Positions 1 to 6,868 are shown, counted from the stretch's first letter. The stretch is DNA of 9,679 bases from an uncultured Prevotella sp. (GCA_938018155.1 CALIIG010000113.1:1-9679), one strand, 5' to 3'. Program-made: numbers and translations. The notes: a model not told the origin generated them from the sequence alone.

Positions 1-764
1 TTGCCTGTGAATTTGGGGCGGAAGAGCTGCTGTAATTCCAATCGCGCGCCACGATGAGGAGCTGTAAGGTTATCGCGTGTGTCATAAAGCAATGACAAAC
101 CAACCCCTGTATTGATGGTTTTACGACGCTGACCATTCAGCAAATCAGGCCTTTCAGCACGGCCTGCCATCACACTGTTAACAGCAATAGAAGGCCCTAT
201 AAAAAGATTTTCGGCAGCAAGGAACAGCCAACCGGCCTGCAACTTGAACTGAAAATATTTTATTTTGCTTTTGTTGCTGTTGTCGTTGCACATATCGTAG
301 CCCACGCCCCAGATATAATTCGGGAAATACGAGAAAGAGGTGTCGTAGTTAATGCGTTGCCTGTCGCCCGGGAAGATATGCGTTCCGCTTAGTCCTGTCT
401 TGCAAAAACCAGCGGTAGAGAAATCGGTATAAAGCGAAACGTTGCTGGGAGCAAGCAAGCTGTCGGATGCTGATGTACGGTAAACACCCGATGCTATAAT
501 GCCAATTCCCAGCTTTGCATCGGTGCTATAATGAGGGCCGCCGATGAAAGAGATGTCGAATTCCTTTTGTTTCTTTTCCTGATTACTTTCCTTGAAGTAG
601 TTAAAAACACGCGAAAAGAAGCTCGTTTTTTTTGTTGTGGTTATTGTATCGCTCTTTAAAGCCTGCTCCTTCGTGACAGAATCAGACGGAGAGAGCGATG
701 TTTCGTGCGCCAGACCATACTGTGACGCAAAAAGAATGACAAAGAAAACGAGCTGCCTTTTCAT
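1..764 (-). CDS. BamA/TamA-family (D15) outer-membrane barrel protein, 3' end missing
   Basis: 254 codons are visible before the left edge cuts the gene. Residues 1-19 form a signal peptide (basic start, hydrophobic core, GLA then H), which points to export. A low-complexity Ser/Thr/Lys stretch (about 25-68) follows, then alternating beta-strand-like segments. The best family signal is YDTRDN at 227-232 followed by P236 and RGARLEL (238-244), the typical strand and turn of the Omp85/bacterial surface antigen barrel. There is no room for POTRA repeats between the signal peptide and the barrel, so this looks like the short, barrel-only type common in Bacteroidetes, where the substrate is generally unknown. 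The ATG overlaps the stop of the upstream PCMD gene by one base (TAATG), so the two are probably co-transcribed and translationally coupled. It could be another beta-barrel family, but the D15 motif makes that less likely. Confidence 0.75.
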   Translation of the reverse strand, partial: MKRQLVFFVILFASQYGLAHETSLSPSDSVTKEQALKSDTITTTKKTSFFSRVFNYFKESNQEKKQKEFDISFIGGPHYSTDAKLGIGIIASGVYRTSASDSLLAPSNVSLYTDFSTAGFCKTGLSGTHIFPGDRQRINYDTSFSYFPNYIWGVGYDMCNDNSNKSKIKYFQFKLQAGWLFLAAENLFIGPSIAVNSVMAGRAERPDLLNGQRRKTINTGVGLSLLYDTRDNLTAPHRGARLELQQLFRPKFTG

Positions 765-1735
765 TAATAAACCAATCCTACGTTGTCAATCCAAAGTGTA
801 TTTCCCGGTGTGCCGATATAAGCTCCGCCATGGCTCGACGAGAATTGAAGGATGATATGTGTAGGCGTTTCGCCTGGTGCGGCCCACCCGGTTTCGCGTA
901 TAATAACGCTCTTTCCCTTTGAATTGCGTGCATAATCAACCGAGCGAAGCCCCATTGTAGAGGCATCATAGAAAGGCTTATTGGTGATATTGCCATAGTG
1001 TATTTCGTATGTGGCACCATCAACCCATCCTTTTGTTGATTGTCCATACTTTACAACCACTGTCCCTACGCGCTGTGCGGTGATGTTTCCGTTTGCATCT
1101 TCGTGGCGTTTTTGCAGGTAAAGCACGGCCGTACAGTAGTCGGGGCCTGCTACCGTAGTGGCTTTTGAAAAGCCGTTTTGACGAATACGATTGCGTGAAC
1201 CCGGCGTTTCAACGCGGTAATCGAAGCGCAGAGCCTTGGGCTTAAGTGTGAAGGGGATTCCCCAGTTCAGAGCCTTCGGACCGTCCTTTGTACCTGTAAT
1301 AGGTTCGCGAACGTCGCCAAGAAATATACTTCCCGCAGCAAGCACCTTAATATTCATCAGTCCGAGCACCTTGCAGGTTTCGATATGTGTCATTAATTTG
1401 GCGCAATGGCCGGGGCCATGAGCGTCACGATATACTGAAACATTGGTTTTAACGATGCCCATAACCTTTGCCATTACATTGCTTGTGCCCCATGGCGAGC
1501 CGCCAATATTTACATAGGGGTTGTTGCTTGTAATTTCGCGGGCCGGGCCTGGCTCATATAATGTTTTGTCGTCACCGCCGATAACAGCCGATTCGTGCAC
1601 GTGGCGCACCACCCAGGTATCGAAGTTTCCATACTTAAAAAGTGCGAATTTGTCGGCAGCATGCGATGAAATCGGTGAAAAATTAATTAATAATAAAGTA
1701 AATACAATCTTTAAAACATTGCCAGATCTTCTCAT
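764..1735 (-). CDS. Secreted PCMD-domain (putative carbohydrate metabolism domain) protein
   Basis: 323 residues. The N-terminus (MRRSGNVLKIVF, a hydrophobic run, SHA then A) is a type I signal peptide with cleavage near residue 26. No lipobox cysteine is present, unlike many PCMD proteins, which are lipoproteins. The remainder reads as one beta-rich domain. It opens with an F-x-x-W-V type segment (FDTWVV, 38-43). It contains the core KPKALRFDYRV and ends with SSSHGGAYIGTPGNTLWIDNVGLVY-like spacing; the closing G-x-TLWIDNVGLVY matches the usual C-terminus of PCMD domains (G-S-T-L-x-V-D-D-x-x-L-x-Y). PCMD proteins are Bacteroidetes beta-sandwich proteins linked to carbohydrate binding or turnover by structure and context; no catalytic activity is established and I infer none. 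It is the first gene of a minus-strand pair with the D15 barrel gene. The start is supported by a promoter motif about 50 bases upstream. Confidence 0.75.
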   Translation of the reverse strand: MRRSGNVLKIVFTLLLINFSPISSHAADKFALFKYGNFDTWVVRHVHESAVIGGDDKTLYEPGPAREITSNNPYVNIGGSPWGTSNVMAKVMGIVKTNVSVYRDAHGPGHCAKLMTHIETCKVLGLMNIKVLAAGSIFLGDVREPITGTKDGPKALNWGIPFTLKPKALRFDYRVETPGSRNRIRQNGFSKATTVAGPDYCTAVLYLQKRHEDANGNITAQRVGTVVVKYGQSTKGWVDGATYEIHYGNITNKPFYDASTMGLRSVDYARNSKGKSVIIRETGWAAPGETPTHIILQFSSSHGGAYIGTPGNTLWIDNVGLVY

Positions 1736-1788
1736 TTCTCTGAAATTAAAATGCCCTTTTATCCATTGACAAGGGTTTTGTTGATGTG

Positions 1789-1796
1789 CAAAGTTA
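1789..1796 (-). promoter_or_regulatory. Promoter -7 box for the PCMD/D15 gene pair
   Basis: On the minus strand this reads TAACTTTG, an exact match to the Bacteroidetes -7 consensus TAnnTTTG, about 53 bases upstream of the PCMD start codon. I see no clear TTTG at the -33 position, so support rests on the -7 box and its location alone. Confidence 0.5.
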
Positions 1797-1946
1797 CCAA
1801 AAAAAAGATGATATAGGAGTAGTATTCATGTTAAAATAACAGGAAGCATATGGGATGGTAACGACGTAAGGTCTTCGGCAGACGGATGTATTGTTGTGAT
1901 GTTTCAAGGTTTTTGTTCCCGGGTTATTTGCGTAATGTTCATCGTT

Positions 1947-2025
1947 CGACGGCCGTCAGCAGCGTGTTCGGCAGCCGTCGGACAATGGGTGTGACGACCG
2001 TCGTACGCGCTGCTGACGGCCGTCG
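1947..2025. repeat. GC-rich nested palindromic element (REP/BIME-like candidate)
   Basis: Outer arms 1947-1964 and 2008-2025 are perfect 18-bp inverted repeats (CGACGGCCGTCAGCAGCG and its complement). The inner bases 1965-1983 and 1989-2007 continue to pair with few mismatches, so nearly all 79 bases can fold into one hairpin. Each outer arm also contains the 10-bp self-palindrome GACGGCCGTC (1948-1957 and 2015-2024), and an interrupted palindrome ACGAC-C-GTCGT lies at 1994-2004. CCGTCG/CGACGG-type motifs recur four times. By hand count 55 of 79 bases are G or C, about 70%, well above the surrounding DNA. It sits between two divergent promoters, so it does not terminate either neighbour. The structure is seen directly; that it is a dispersed repeat is inference. 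Confidence 0.7.
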
Positions 2026-2151
2026 CAACATGAGCTTTACGATGTATTGATGTTACCGTGCAGGCCAAACGACGTTAATATTATTGTTATATGCTGTAAT
2101 GAAAAGGCTTAATTCTTGTTTACATGACAAGCCGCTTTCAAATATTATCCG

Positions 2152-2159
2152 TAATTTTG
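2152..2159 (+). promoter_or_regulatory. Possible promoter -7 box for the downstream membrane-protein gene
   Basis: TAATTTTG matches TAnnTTTG and lies about 72 bases before the ATG at 2232. There is no convincing TTTG about 20 bases upstream, so this is weaker than the two promoters near 4000. Confidence 0.35.
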
Positions 2160-2231
2160 TTTCTGTATATTTTATCTCATCCATATTCAAGAAGGGTGTA
2201 CTGAATCAGTTAAAGTAAAACTATCATAAAA

Positions 2232-2843
2232 ATGAAATATCTATTTCGAGGAAAGACCGTTTACTCAATATTGGGGATTCCGGCAAAGGTAGTATGTTTT
2301 GTTGGTGCAATTGTTGCAGCAGTTACGTTTTACGGTATTGGGGTGACAGCTGTAAATAAGGATTTACCCCGTTGTACAGGCGTTATAAATCAGGTTATAA
2401 TTTTGAACGGACGCTATGACAGAGAAATAAATTTCAGGTTAAAAGGAGACACAGCAACCGTATATTGGCAGGGATATGACATTAATTATTTTGCCTTTTT
2501 ACTTTATCCTCCGGCATTTAAGGTAAGGAAATGTTATTTACACAAAGGCGATACGGTAACGTTTTTCATAGATAAAGATACAGAAGGTAAAAGAGTTTTC
2601 TCCTTCTGGCGCATGCCATACGGTGATGCTGTAAACGATAAAACTGTTGTGGCTACCGAAGGATTGGTAGTTAACGGAAACGAAATTGCCAGTAGATTAG
2701 TGTCTGTTCTCTTGCGTAGTTCTACATCATGGGCGGCCTGGCTCGGCGGATTACTTTTCTGTATAGGGTTGCTTTTATCCGTCCTCGACTTTGTTTTTTA
2801 TAACGATAAAAGCGAGTTGAATGGTTGCAAAAGTGCAAAATAG
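2232..2843 (+). CDS. Hypothetical membrane protein with two predicted transmembrane segments
   Basis: 203 residues that I do not recognise. A hydrophobic segment at about 17-40 (AKVVCFVGAIVAAV and onward) and a second at about 168-190 (AAWLGGLLFCIGLLL and onward) flank a roughly 125-residue soluble region rich in alternating hydrophobic and charged residues, with many Tyr, Phe and Val, suggestive of a beta-rich domain. Positive charges near both ends (KYLFRGK at the start; NDKSELNGCKSAK at the end) suggest both termini are cytoplasmic and the middle domain is outside the inner membrane. The TM-beta domain-TM layout resembles DUF3592-type proteins, but I see no diagnostic motif and do not assign it. 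It stands alone on its strand, converging on the asparaginase gene. The start has no Shine-Dalgarno, only an A-rich leader, which is normal in this phylum. Confidence 0.7.
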   Translation: MKYLFRGKTVYSILGIPAKVVCFVGAIVAAVTFYGIGVTAVNKDLPRCTGVINQVIILNGRYDREINFRLKGDTATVYWQGYDINYFAFLLYPPAFKVRKCYLHKGDTVTFFIDKDTEGKRVFSFWRMPYGDAVNDKTVVATEGLVVNGNEIASRLVSVLLRSSTSWAAWLGGLLFCIGLLLSVLDFVFYNDKSELNGCKSAK

Positions 2844-2875
2844 TGCACCTTCACTATATAATATAATAAGGTGTA
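2844..2875. terminator. Weak bidirectional terminator-like hairpin between convergent genes
   Basis: CACCTT (2846-2851) pairs with AAGGTG (2868-2873), extended by a G-T wobble and one T-A pair, around a 16-base AT loop. It lies in the 54-bp gap between two convergent stop codons, where a shared terminator is expected. The stem is short and there is no good T-run on either side, so confidence is low. Confidence 0.35.
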
Positions 2876-2897
2876 GGGTGGGGAGACAATCAAAAAA

Positions 2898-3923
2898 TTA
2901 TTTAGTCAGCTCGCCAGCAAGCGATGTATTCATCAGCTTTCTTATAACATTAGGGTCGCTATATTGCGCCTGGAGGAACATAAGCTTGGTTATAGCTGCT
3001 TCAACGGTGCTGTCGTAGCCCGACACAATGCCTGTATTTTGCAGCTGATACCCTGTGTTATAGCGTGTCATTTCAACGCTGCCTGCCACACACTGGCTAA
3101 TATTTACAATAACAGCACCCCGTTTTGATGCGTTGGCAAGCAAGCGTTTGAACCATAAACATTGCGGGGCATTGCCGCTTCCAAAGCTTCGCATTACAAT
3201 GCCACGGACGTCATTCACCTGTAATATGGCCCTGACAACACTCTCTTGTATGCCTGGAAACAGACTGAAAACAGCGACATCCGGGTTCATTGCCGTATGA
3301 GGCACCATGGGTTTTGAAAAGTCGGGCTTCAGAATACTGTGGTCGTTGAACGCAAATGTAACCCCCGCGTCGCACAGATGAGGATAATTAAAGGTATCGA
3401 AAGCATAGAAACCATCGGCGTTTATTTTTGTAGCACGGTTACCTCTGAGCAATCTTCCGCTGAAGTAAATGCACACTTCGGGAACGCGTGCATGCCCTTT
3501 TTCATCTTTCAATGAAGCCAGTTCTATACTCGTTATCAGGTTTTCCTTGCCATCAGTGCGAAGTTGTCCTATTGGCAATTGCGAACCAGTAAGGATAACC
3601 GGCTTCGTAAGGTTTTCGAGCATAAACGATAAAGCCGATGCCGTATAAGCCATAGTATCGGTACCGTGCAGAATAACGAAGCCGTCGTAATGGTTGTAAT
3701 TGGTTGAAATAATGCGTACTAATTGCGCCCATTTTTCGAGCGAGATGTCGCTTGAATCAATGGGAGGTGTGAACTGATAAATGTCAATGTGAGTCTTTAT
3801 TAATTTAAACTCAGGCATAGAATCCTCTAAATGATTAAAGTCTAAAGGCTCTAACGTCCCCGTTATCGGGTTCTGCCCCATGCCGACAGTCCCGCCAGTA
3901 TAAATTAATAGCACCTTATTCAT
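2898..3923 (-). CDS. ansA: Type I (cytoplasmic) L-asparaginase
   Basis: 341 residues, close to the usual 330-350 of the family. It hydrolyses L-asparagine to aspartate and ammonia. Both active-site signatures are intact: YTGGTVGM at 8-15, with Thr12 in the nucleophile position, and HGTDTMAYT at 86-94, with the catalytic Thr88-Asp89 pair. The lysine of the catalytic set is probably Lys166 in GNRATK (161-166). TGSQLPIGQLRTDGKENL (112-129) is also characteristic of the family. There is no signal peptide, so the enzyme is cytoplasmic like E. coli AnsA rather than periplasmic AnsB. It is a single gene with its own promoter, transcribed away from the polysaccharide export gene and convergent with the membrane-protein gene. 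Nothing appears damaged. The start is fixed by the promoter just upstream, which leaves only a very short leader. Confidence 0.95.
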   Translation of the reverse strand: MNKVLLIYTGGTVGMGQNPITGTLEPLDFNHLEDSMPEFKLIKTHIDIYQFTPPIDSSDISLEKWAQLVRIISTNYNHYDGFVILHGTDTMAYTASALSFMLENLTKPVILTGSQLPIGQLRTDGKENLITSIELASLKDEKGHARVPEVCIYFSGRLLRGNRATKINADGFYAFDTFNYPHLCDAGVTFAFNDHSILKPDFSKPMVPHTAMNPDVAVFSLFPGIQESVVRAILQVNDVRGIVMRSFGSGNAPQCLWFKRLLANASKRGAVIVNISQCVAGSVEMTRYNTGYQLQNTGIVSGYDSTVEAAITKLMFLQAQYSDPNVIRKLMNTSLAGELTK

Positions 3924-3942
3924 CTGCGTATCTTATTTCATG

Positions 3943-3974
3943 CAAATGTAATTAAAACCTGCGGGCAGGCAAAA
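3943..3974 (-). promoter_or_regulatory. Promoter of the asparaginase gene
   Basis: On the minus strand, TTTTG (3974-3970) is followed after 19 bases by TACATTTG (3950-3943), which fits the Bacteroidetes sigma consensus TTTG-N19-21-TAnnTTTG. Transcription should begin around 3936, about a dozen bases before the ATG, so the leader is very short. Confidence 0.65.
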
Positions 3975-4000
3975 TTTATCATGGCTTTTCAATGTTTTTG

Positions 4001-4032
4001 TTTGCATCAATGGAAAATTAGCATTAACTTTG
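4001..4032 (+). promoter_or_regulatory. Promoter of the polysaccharide export lipoprotein gene
   Basis: TTTG (4001-4004), a 20-base spacer and TAACTTTG (4025-4032) match the Bacteroidetes promoter consensus exactly. Transcription should start near 4038-4040. This rules out a TTG start at 4030, which would lie inside the -7 box, and supports the ATG at 4063. Confidence 0.7.
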
Positions 4033-4062
4033 TGGCCGTATAAATTTCAATCCTGCAGGAAA

Positions 4063-4863
4063 ATGAAAAAGTTGATAGTCCCCTTTTTATTATTTGCAAT
4101 TGTGTGCTTGATGGGGAGTTGTGGAAGTACCAGGCATATTGCTTACTTTCAAAATATAGATACTATTAGTCTTGCGGCATCAAAGGGCCTTTATGACGCA
4201 AGGATCATGCCCAAAGATGAACTTATAATTACTGTGTTAACAACGAATCCAGAGGTTTCTGCTCCCTTTAATTTAACCGTAAACGGACGGGTCGGCAGTT
4301 CAGGACAGATGAGTTCGGGCAGCAGTTCTTTGCAAGGCTACCTTGTTGATAACGATGGTTGTATTAATTTCCCGATTGTTGGCAGTCTTCATGTTGCCGG
4401 ATTAACTAAGACAGAATGTGAGGATATGATAAAGGAAAAGGTTACACCTTTCCTTGCAAAAACCGAAAAGCCGATAGTAACAGTGCGTACTTCGAGCTAT
4501 CATGTAACGGTAATCGGTGAAGTAGGGGGACCAAAGGTTGTGCCAGTGTCGACTGAAAAAATAAACATTATTGAAGCATTGGCTCAGGCTGGCGACCTTA
4601 CTATCTATGGTAAACGGGATAATGTGTTACTTGTTCGTGAAGATTCGACGGGTGAAAAAAGTGTACACCGTTTGAATTTAAATGATGCAAACCTTTTCAA
4701 TTCACCTTATTATTACTTGCAACAAAATGATATCGTGTATGTTCAGCCTAATAATGTGAAAGCGAATAACTCGGTTATAGGAAGCAGCACCACGCTTTGG
4801 TTCTCGTTCTTAGGAGTTATAACGTCGTTAGCTTCACTTGTAATGAATATCGTACGCAAATAA
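4063..4863 (+). CDS. Wza-like polysaccharide export outer-membrane lipoprotein
   Basis: 266 residues from the ATG at 4063, which is preceded by AGGA a few bases upstream. An in-frame TTG at 4030 would add 11 residues but lies in the promoter. Residues 1-19 are a lipoprotein signal with Cys20 as the probable lipidated residue (LMGSC). The mature protein starts GSTRHIAYFQNID, typical of Bacteroidetes Wza relatives. A polysaccharide export (Poly_export) domain spans about 46-141 (MPKDELIITV, then LVDNDGCINFPIVG). An SLBB-like domain spans about 147-200 (HVTVIGEVGGPKVV, then NIIEALAQAGDLTIYGKRDNVLLVRE). A hydrophobic segment at about 244-262 may be the membrane-crossing helix of the Wza pore. Family members form the outer-membrane channel for capsule or exopolysaccharide. 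No Wzc-like kinase, flippase or glycosyltransferase gene follows; a terminator-like hairpin lies 43 bases after the stop. Confidence 0.88.
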   Translation: MKKLIVPFLLFAIVCLMGSCGSTRHIAYFQNIDTISLAASKGLYDARIMPKDELIITVLTTNPEVSAPFNLTVNGRVGSSGQMSSGSSSLQGYLVDNDGCINFPIVGSLHVAGLTKTECEDMIKEKVTPFLAKTEKPIVTVRTSSYHVTVIGEVGGPKVVPVSTEKINIIEALAQAGDLTIYGKRDNVLLVREDSTGEKSVHRLNLNDANLFNSPYYYLQQNDIVYVQPNNVKANNSVIGSSTTLWFSFLGVITSLASLVMNIVRK

Positions 4864-4900
4864 GAGCTAACAACATAAGATAATAGAGAAATACAAAAAT

Positions 4901-4963
4901 ATGTGGAATGAGATAATCAGCACGTCAATTGGAATTACGTATGATTATCTCATTTTTATATGA
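4901..4963 (+). other. Possible 20-codon leader ORF overlapping a hairpin
   Basis: ATG TGG opens a 20-codon frame (peptide begins MWNEIISTSIG and ends YLIFI) that closes with TGA at 4961-4963, 12 bases before the PurF-like start codon. It spans the whole terminator-like hairpin and its T-run. The frame is closed upstream by a TAA at 4868, and the leader ahead of the ATG is A-rich with AGAGAA. An ORF this short can occur by chance; the arrangement with the hairpin is the only reason to list it. Confidence 0.25.
4907..4957 (+). terminator. Rho-independent terminator or operon attenuator hairpin
   Basis: AATGAGATAATCA (4907-4919) pairs perfectly over 13 bp with TGATTATCTCATT (4942-4954). An inner ACGT/ACGT pairing (4922-4925 with 4937-4940) may add to the stem, and a TTTTT run follows at 4953-4957. 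It could simply end the export-protein transcript. However, only 18 bases separate the T-run from the next start codon and no promoter motif is visible there, so the hairpin may lie in the leader of the downstream operon and act as an attenuator. Confidence 0.6.
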
Positions 4964-4975
4964 ATACCACCTGAT

Positions 4976-6868
4976 ATGGAAAACAATATCCACGAAGACT
5001 GTGGCGTAGCTCTCGTAAGGCTCCTTAAACCATTGAGCTATTACCAGAAGAAATACGGTACATGGAAGTACGGTCTCAACAAACTCTATCTGATGATGGA
5101 GAAGGAACACAACCGCGGACAAGAAGGAGCGGGGATAGCTTCCGTCAAACTTGGAGTCAGACCAGGCCATGAATACATGTTCCGTGAACGCGCAGAGGGA
5201 GCTAACGCCATCACAGAGATATTTGGGTCAGCCCATAAACAAATCAGGCAGGCGATGAAAGAAGGAGGCGTCGATATTGATGACTACGACGAATTACCCT
5301 TTGCAGGCGAATTGTATATGGGGCATCTGCGTTACTCTACAACTGGAAAGTGTGGAGTAAAATACGTGCATCCTTTCCTCCGCAGGAACAATTGGCGTGC
5401 CAAAAACCTTTGTATTTGCGGTAATTTCAATATGACAAATGTTGACGAAGTGTTTGAATGTCTTACTATTCAGGGCCAATATCCGCGAATTTACAGCGAT
5501 ACTTACATTGCCCTGGAGCTGATGGGGCACAGACTTGACAGAGAAGTTGAACGCAATTTCCAATTGGCAACTGCACAAGGACTTACAGGAACCGGTGTCA
5601 CTGATTACATAGACCGGCATGTTCGCATGGAGAATGTGCTGAAAACTACGATGAATAAGTTTGATGGTGGTTACGTAATGTGTGGAATAACAGGCAGCGG
5701 AGAGATGTTCGCCATGCGAGATCCTAATGGCATTCGTCCTGCATATTATTATAAAAATGACGAAATTGTAGTGCTCGCATCAGAGCGACCGGTGCTACAA
5801 ACCACCTTTGACCTCGAATATGAAGACATAAAAGAGCTTATCCCTGGCACGTCGTTGATTGTTCGTAGCAGCGGAGAGGTTGCTATTGAAGAGATTATTC
5901 CCAAGGGAAAGAATGCGGCATGCTCATTCGAGCACATTTATTTCTCGCGTGGTTCAGACCAGGATATTTACAAAGAACGCAAACAATTGGGCGAACAATT
6001 AACGCCGGATATATTGCGTGCAGTTAATTATGACACAGAGCATACGGTGCTATCGTTTATTCCGAACACTGCCGAGGTGGCTTATTACGGATTAATTGAT
6101 GGTCTTCAAAGCTATGTAAACGAACAGAAAATAAAAGCAATTCAGGGCCTTGGACATCATCCTTCGCATGAGGAATTGGAGAAAATTCTGAAAGCTAAAG
6201 TAAGATCGGAGAAAGTATCATGGAAGGATATAAAACTCCGTACGTTTATAACTGAAGGGAGTGCGCGCGATGACCTGGCGGCTCATGTCTATGATGTAAC
6301 CTACGGAAGCCTGCAACCAGGTGAGGATAATTTAGTAATTATAGACGATAGCATCGTAAGGGGAACGACATTAAAGAAGAGTATTCTCCACATTTTGGAC
6401 CGCTTGCATCCAAAGAAAATCGTAATCGTAAGCTCTGCTCCACAAATAAGATACCCTGATTATTATGGCATCGACATGCCAAGGTTGGAAGAATTCTGCG
6501 TGTTTAGGGCTGTAATCAGTCTTGTTCACGACAGAAACATGGAATATTTGCTACATGAAACCTACAAGGCTTGCCAGGAAGAGCTGAAGAAACCCAAAGC
6601 AATGATGGTTAATCGTGTACAGAATATCTACAAGCCTTTTACAGTAAAGGAGATCAATGAGAGGCTTGTTGCGATGCTTCGACCCCACGATATGGTTGCC
6701 CCTGTTGAAATAGTGTTCCAGTCTTTGGAAGGTTTGCATAAGGCAATACCTCATAATCAGGGCGACTGGTACTTCTCAGGGAACTATCCTACGCCCGGTG
6801 GGACAAGGCTTTGCAATCAGGCTTTCATTAATTATGTAGAACAATCATTCGACAAAAAACCTTATTAG
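4976..6868 (+). CDS. PurF-like amidophosphoribosyltransferase, long divergent form
   Basis: 630 residues, against roughly 470-510 for ordinary PurF. PurF converts PRPP and glutamine to phosphoribosylamine, the first step of purine synthesis. Class II glutaminase features: EDCGV with Cys9 after a short propeptide, as in B. subtilis-type PurF; RGQEGAGI (47-54); GHLRYSTTG (116-124); YSDTYIALE (173-181); DPNGIRP (249-255). The phosphoribosyltransferase domain has the PRPP loop VIIDDSIVRGTT (454-465) and RYPDYYGIDMP (492-502). Oddities: ICGNFNMTN (147-155) replaces the usual HNGNLxN, putting Cys148 at the oxyanion-hole Asn position; there is a roughly 40-residue insertion around 380-420; and the C-terminus is extended and lacks the CxxC iron-sulfur ligands near FSGNYPT (600-606). 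It is the first gene of an operon with carA, 15 bases downstream. It may be a paralog beside a standard PurF elsewhere; its true substrate is therefore uncertain. Confidence 0.85.
   Translation: MENNIHEDCGVALVRLLKPLSYYQKKYGTWKYGLNKLYLMMEKEHNRGQEGAGIASVKLGVRPGHEYMFRERAEGANAITEIFGSAHKQIRQAMKEGGVDIDDYDELPFAGELYMGHLRYSTTGKCGVKYVHPFLRRNNWRAKNLCICGNFNMTNVDEVFECLTIQGQYPRIYSDTYIALELMGHRLDREVERNFQLATAQGLTGTGVTDYIDRHVRMENVLKTTMNKFDGGYVMCGITGSGEMFAMRDPNGIRPAYYYKNDEIVVLASERPVLQTTFDLEYEDIKELIPGTSLIVRSSGEVAIEEIIPKGKNAACSFEHIYFSRGSDQDIYKERKQLGEQLTPDILRAVNYDTEHTVLSFIPNTAEVAYYGLIDGLQSYVNEQKIKAIQGLGHHPSHEELEKILKAKVRSEKVSWKDIKLRTFITEGSARDDLAAHVYDVTYGSLQPGEDNLVIIDDSIVRGTTLKKSILHILDRLHPKKIVIVSSAPQIRYPDYYGIDMPRLEEFCVFRAVISLVHDRNMEYLLHETYKACQEELKKPKAMMVNRVQNIYKPFTVKEINERLVAMLRPHDMVAPVEIVFQSLEGLHKAIPHNQGDWYFSGNYPTPGGTRLCNQAFINYVEQSFDKKPY

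Noticed and set aside
778..1047. A second minus-strand frame of 89 codons inside the PCMD gene
   Set aside because: It overlaps the PCMD coding frame, which has a signal peptide and the family's C-terminal motif; the alternative frame has no such features.
1947..2025. Reading the GC-rich hairpin as a transcription terminator or a CRISPR repeat
   Set aside because: It lies between divergent genes with no T-run, and there are no regularly spaced direct repeats with unique spacers.
4030..4062. An upstream TTG start adding 11 residues to the Wza-like protein
   Set aside because: The TTG lies inside the TAACTTTG promoter box, so it would precede the transcript start; the ATG at 4063 is directly followed by a proper lipoprotein signal and preceded by AGGA.
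5294..5937. Minus-strand open frames opposite the PurF-like gene
   Set aside because: They lie fully inside a gene with intact catalytic motifs and show no recognisable domains or start signals; they are shadows.
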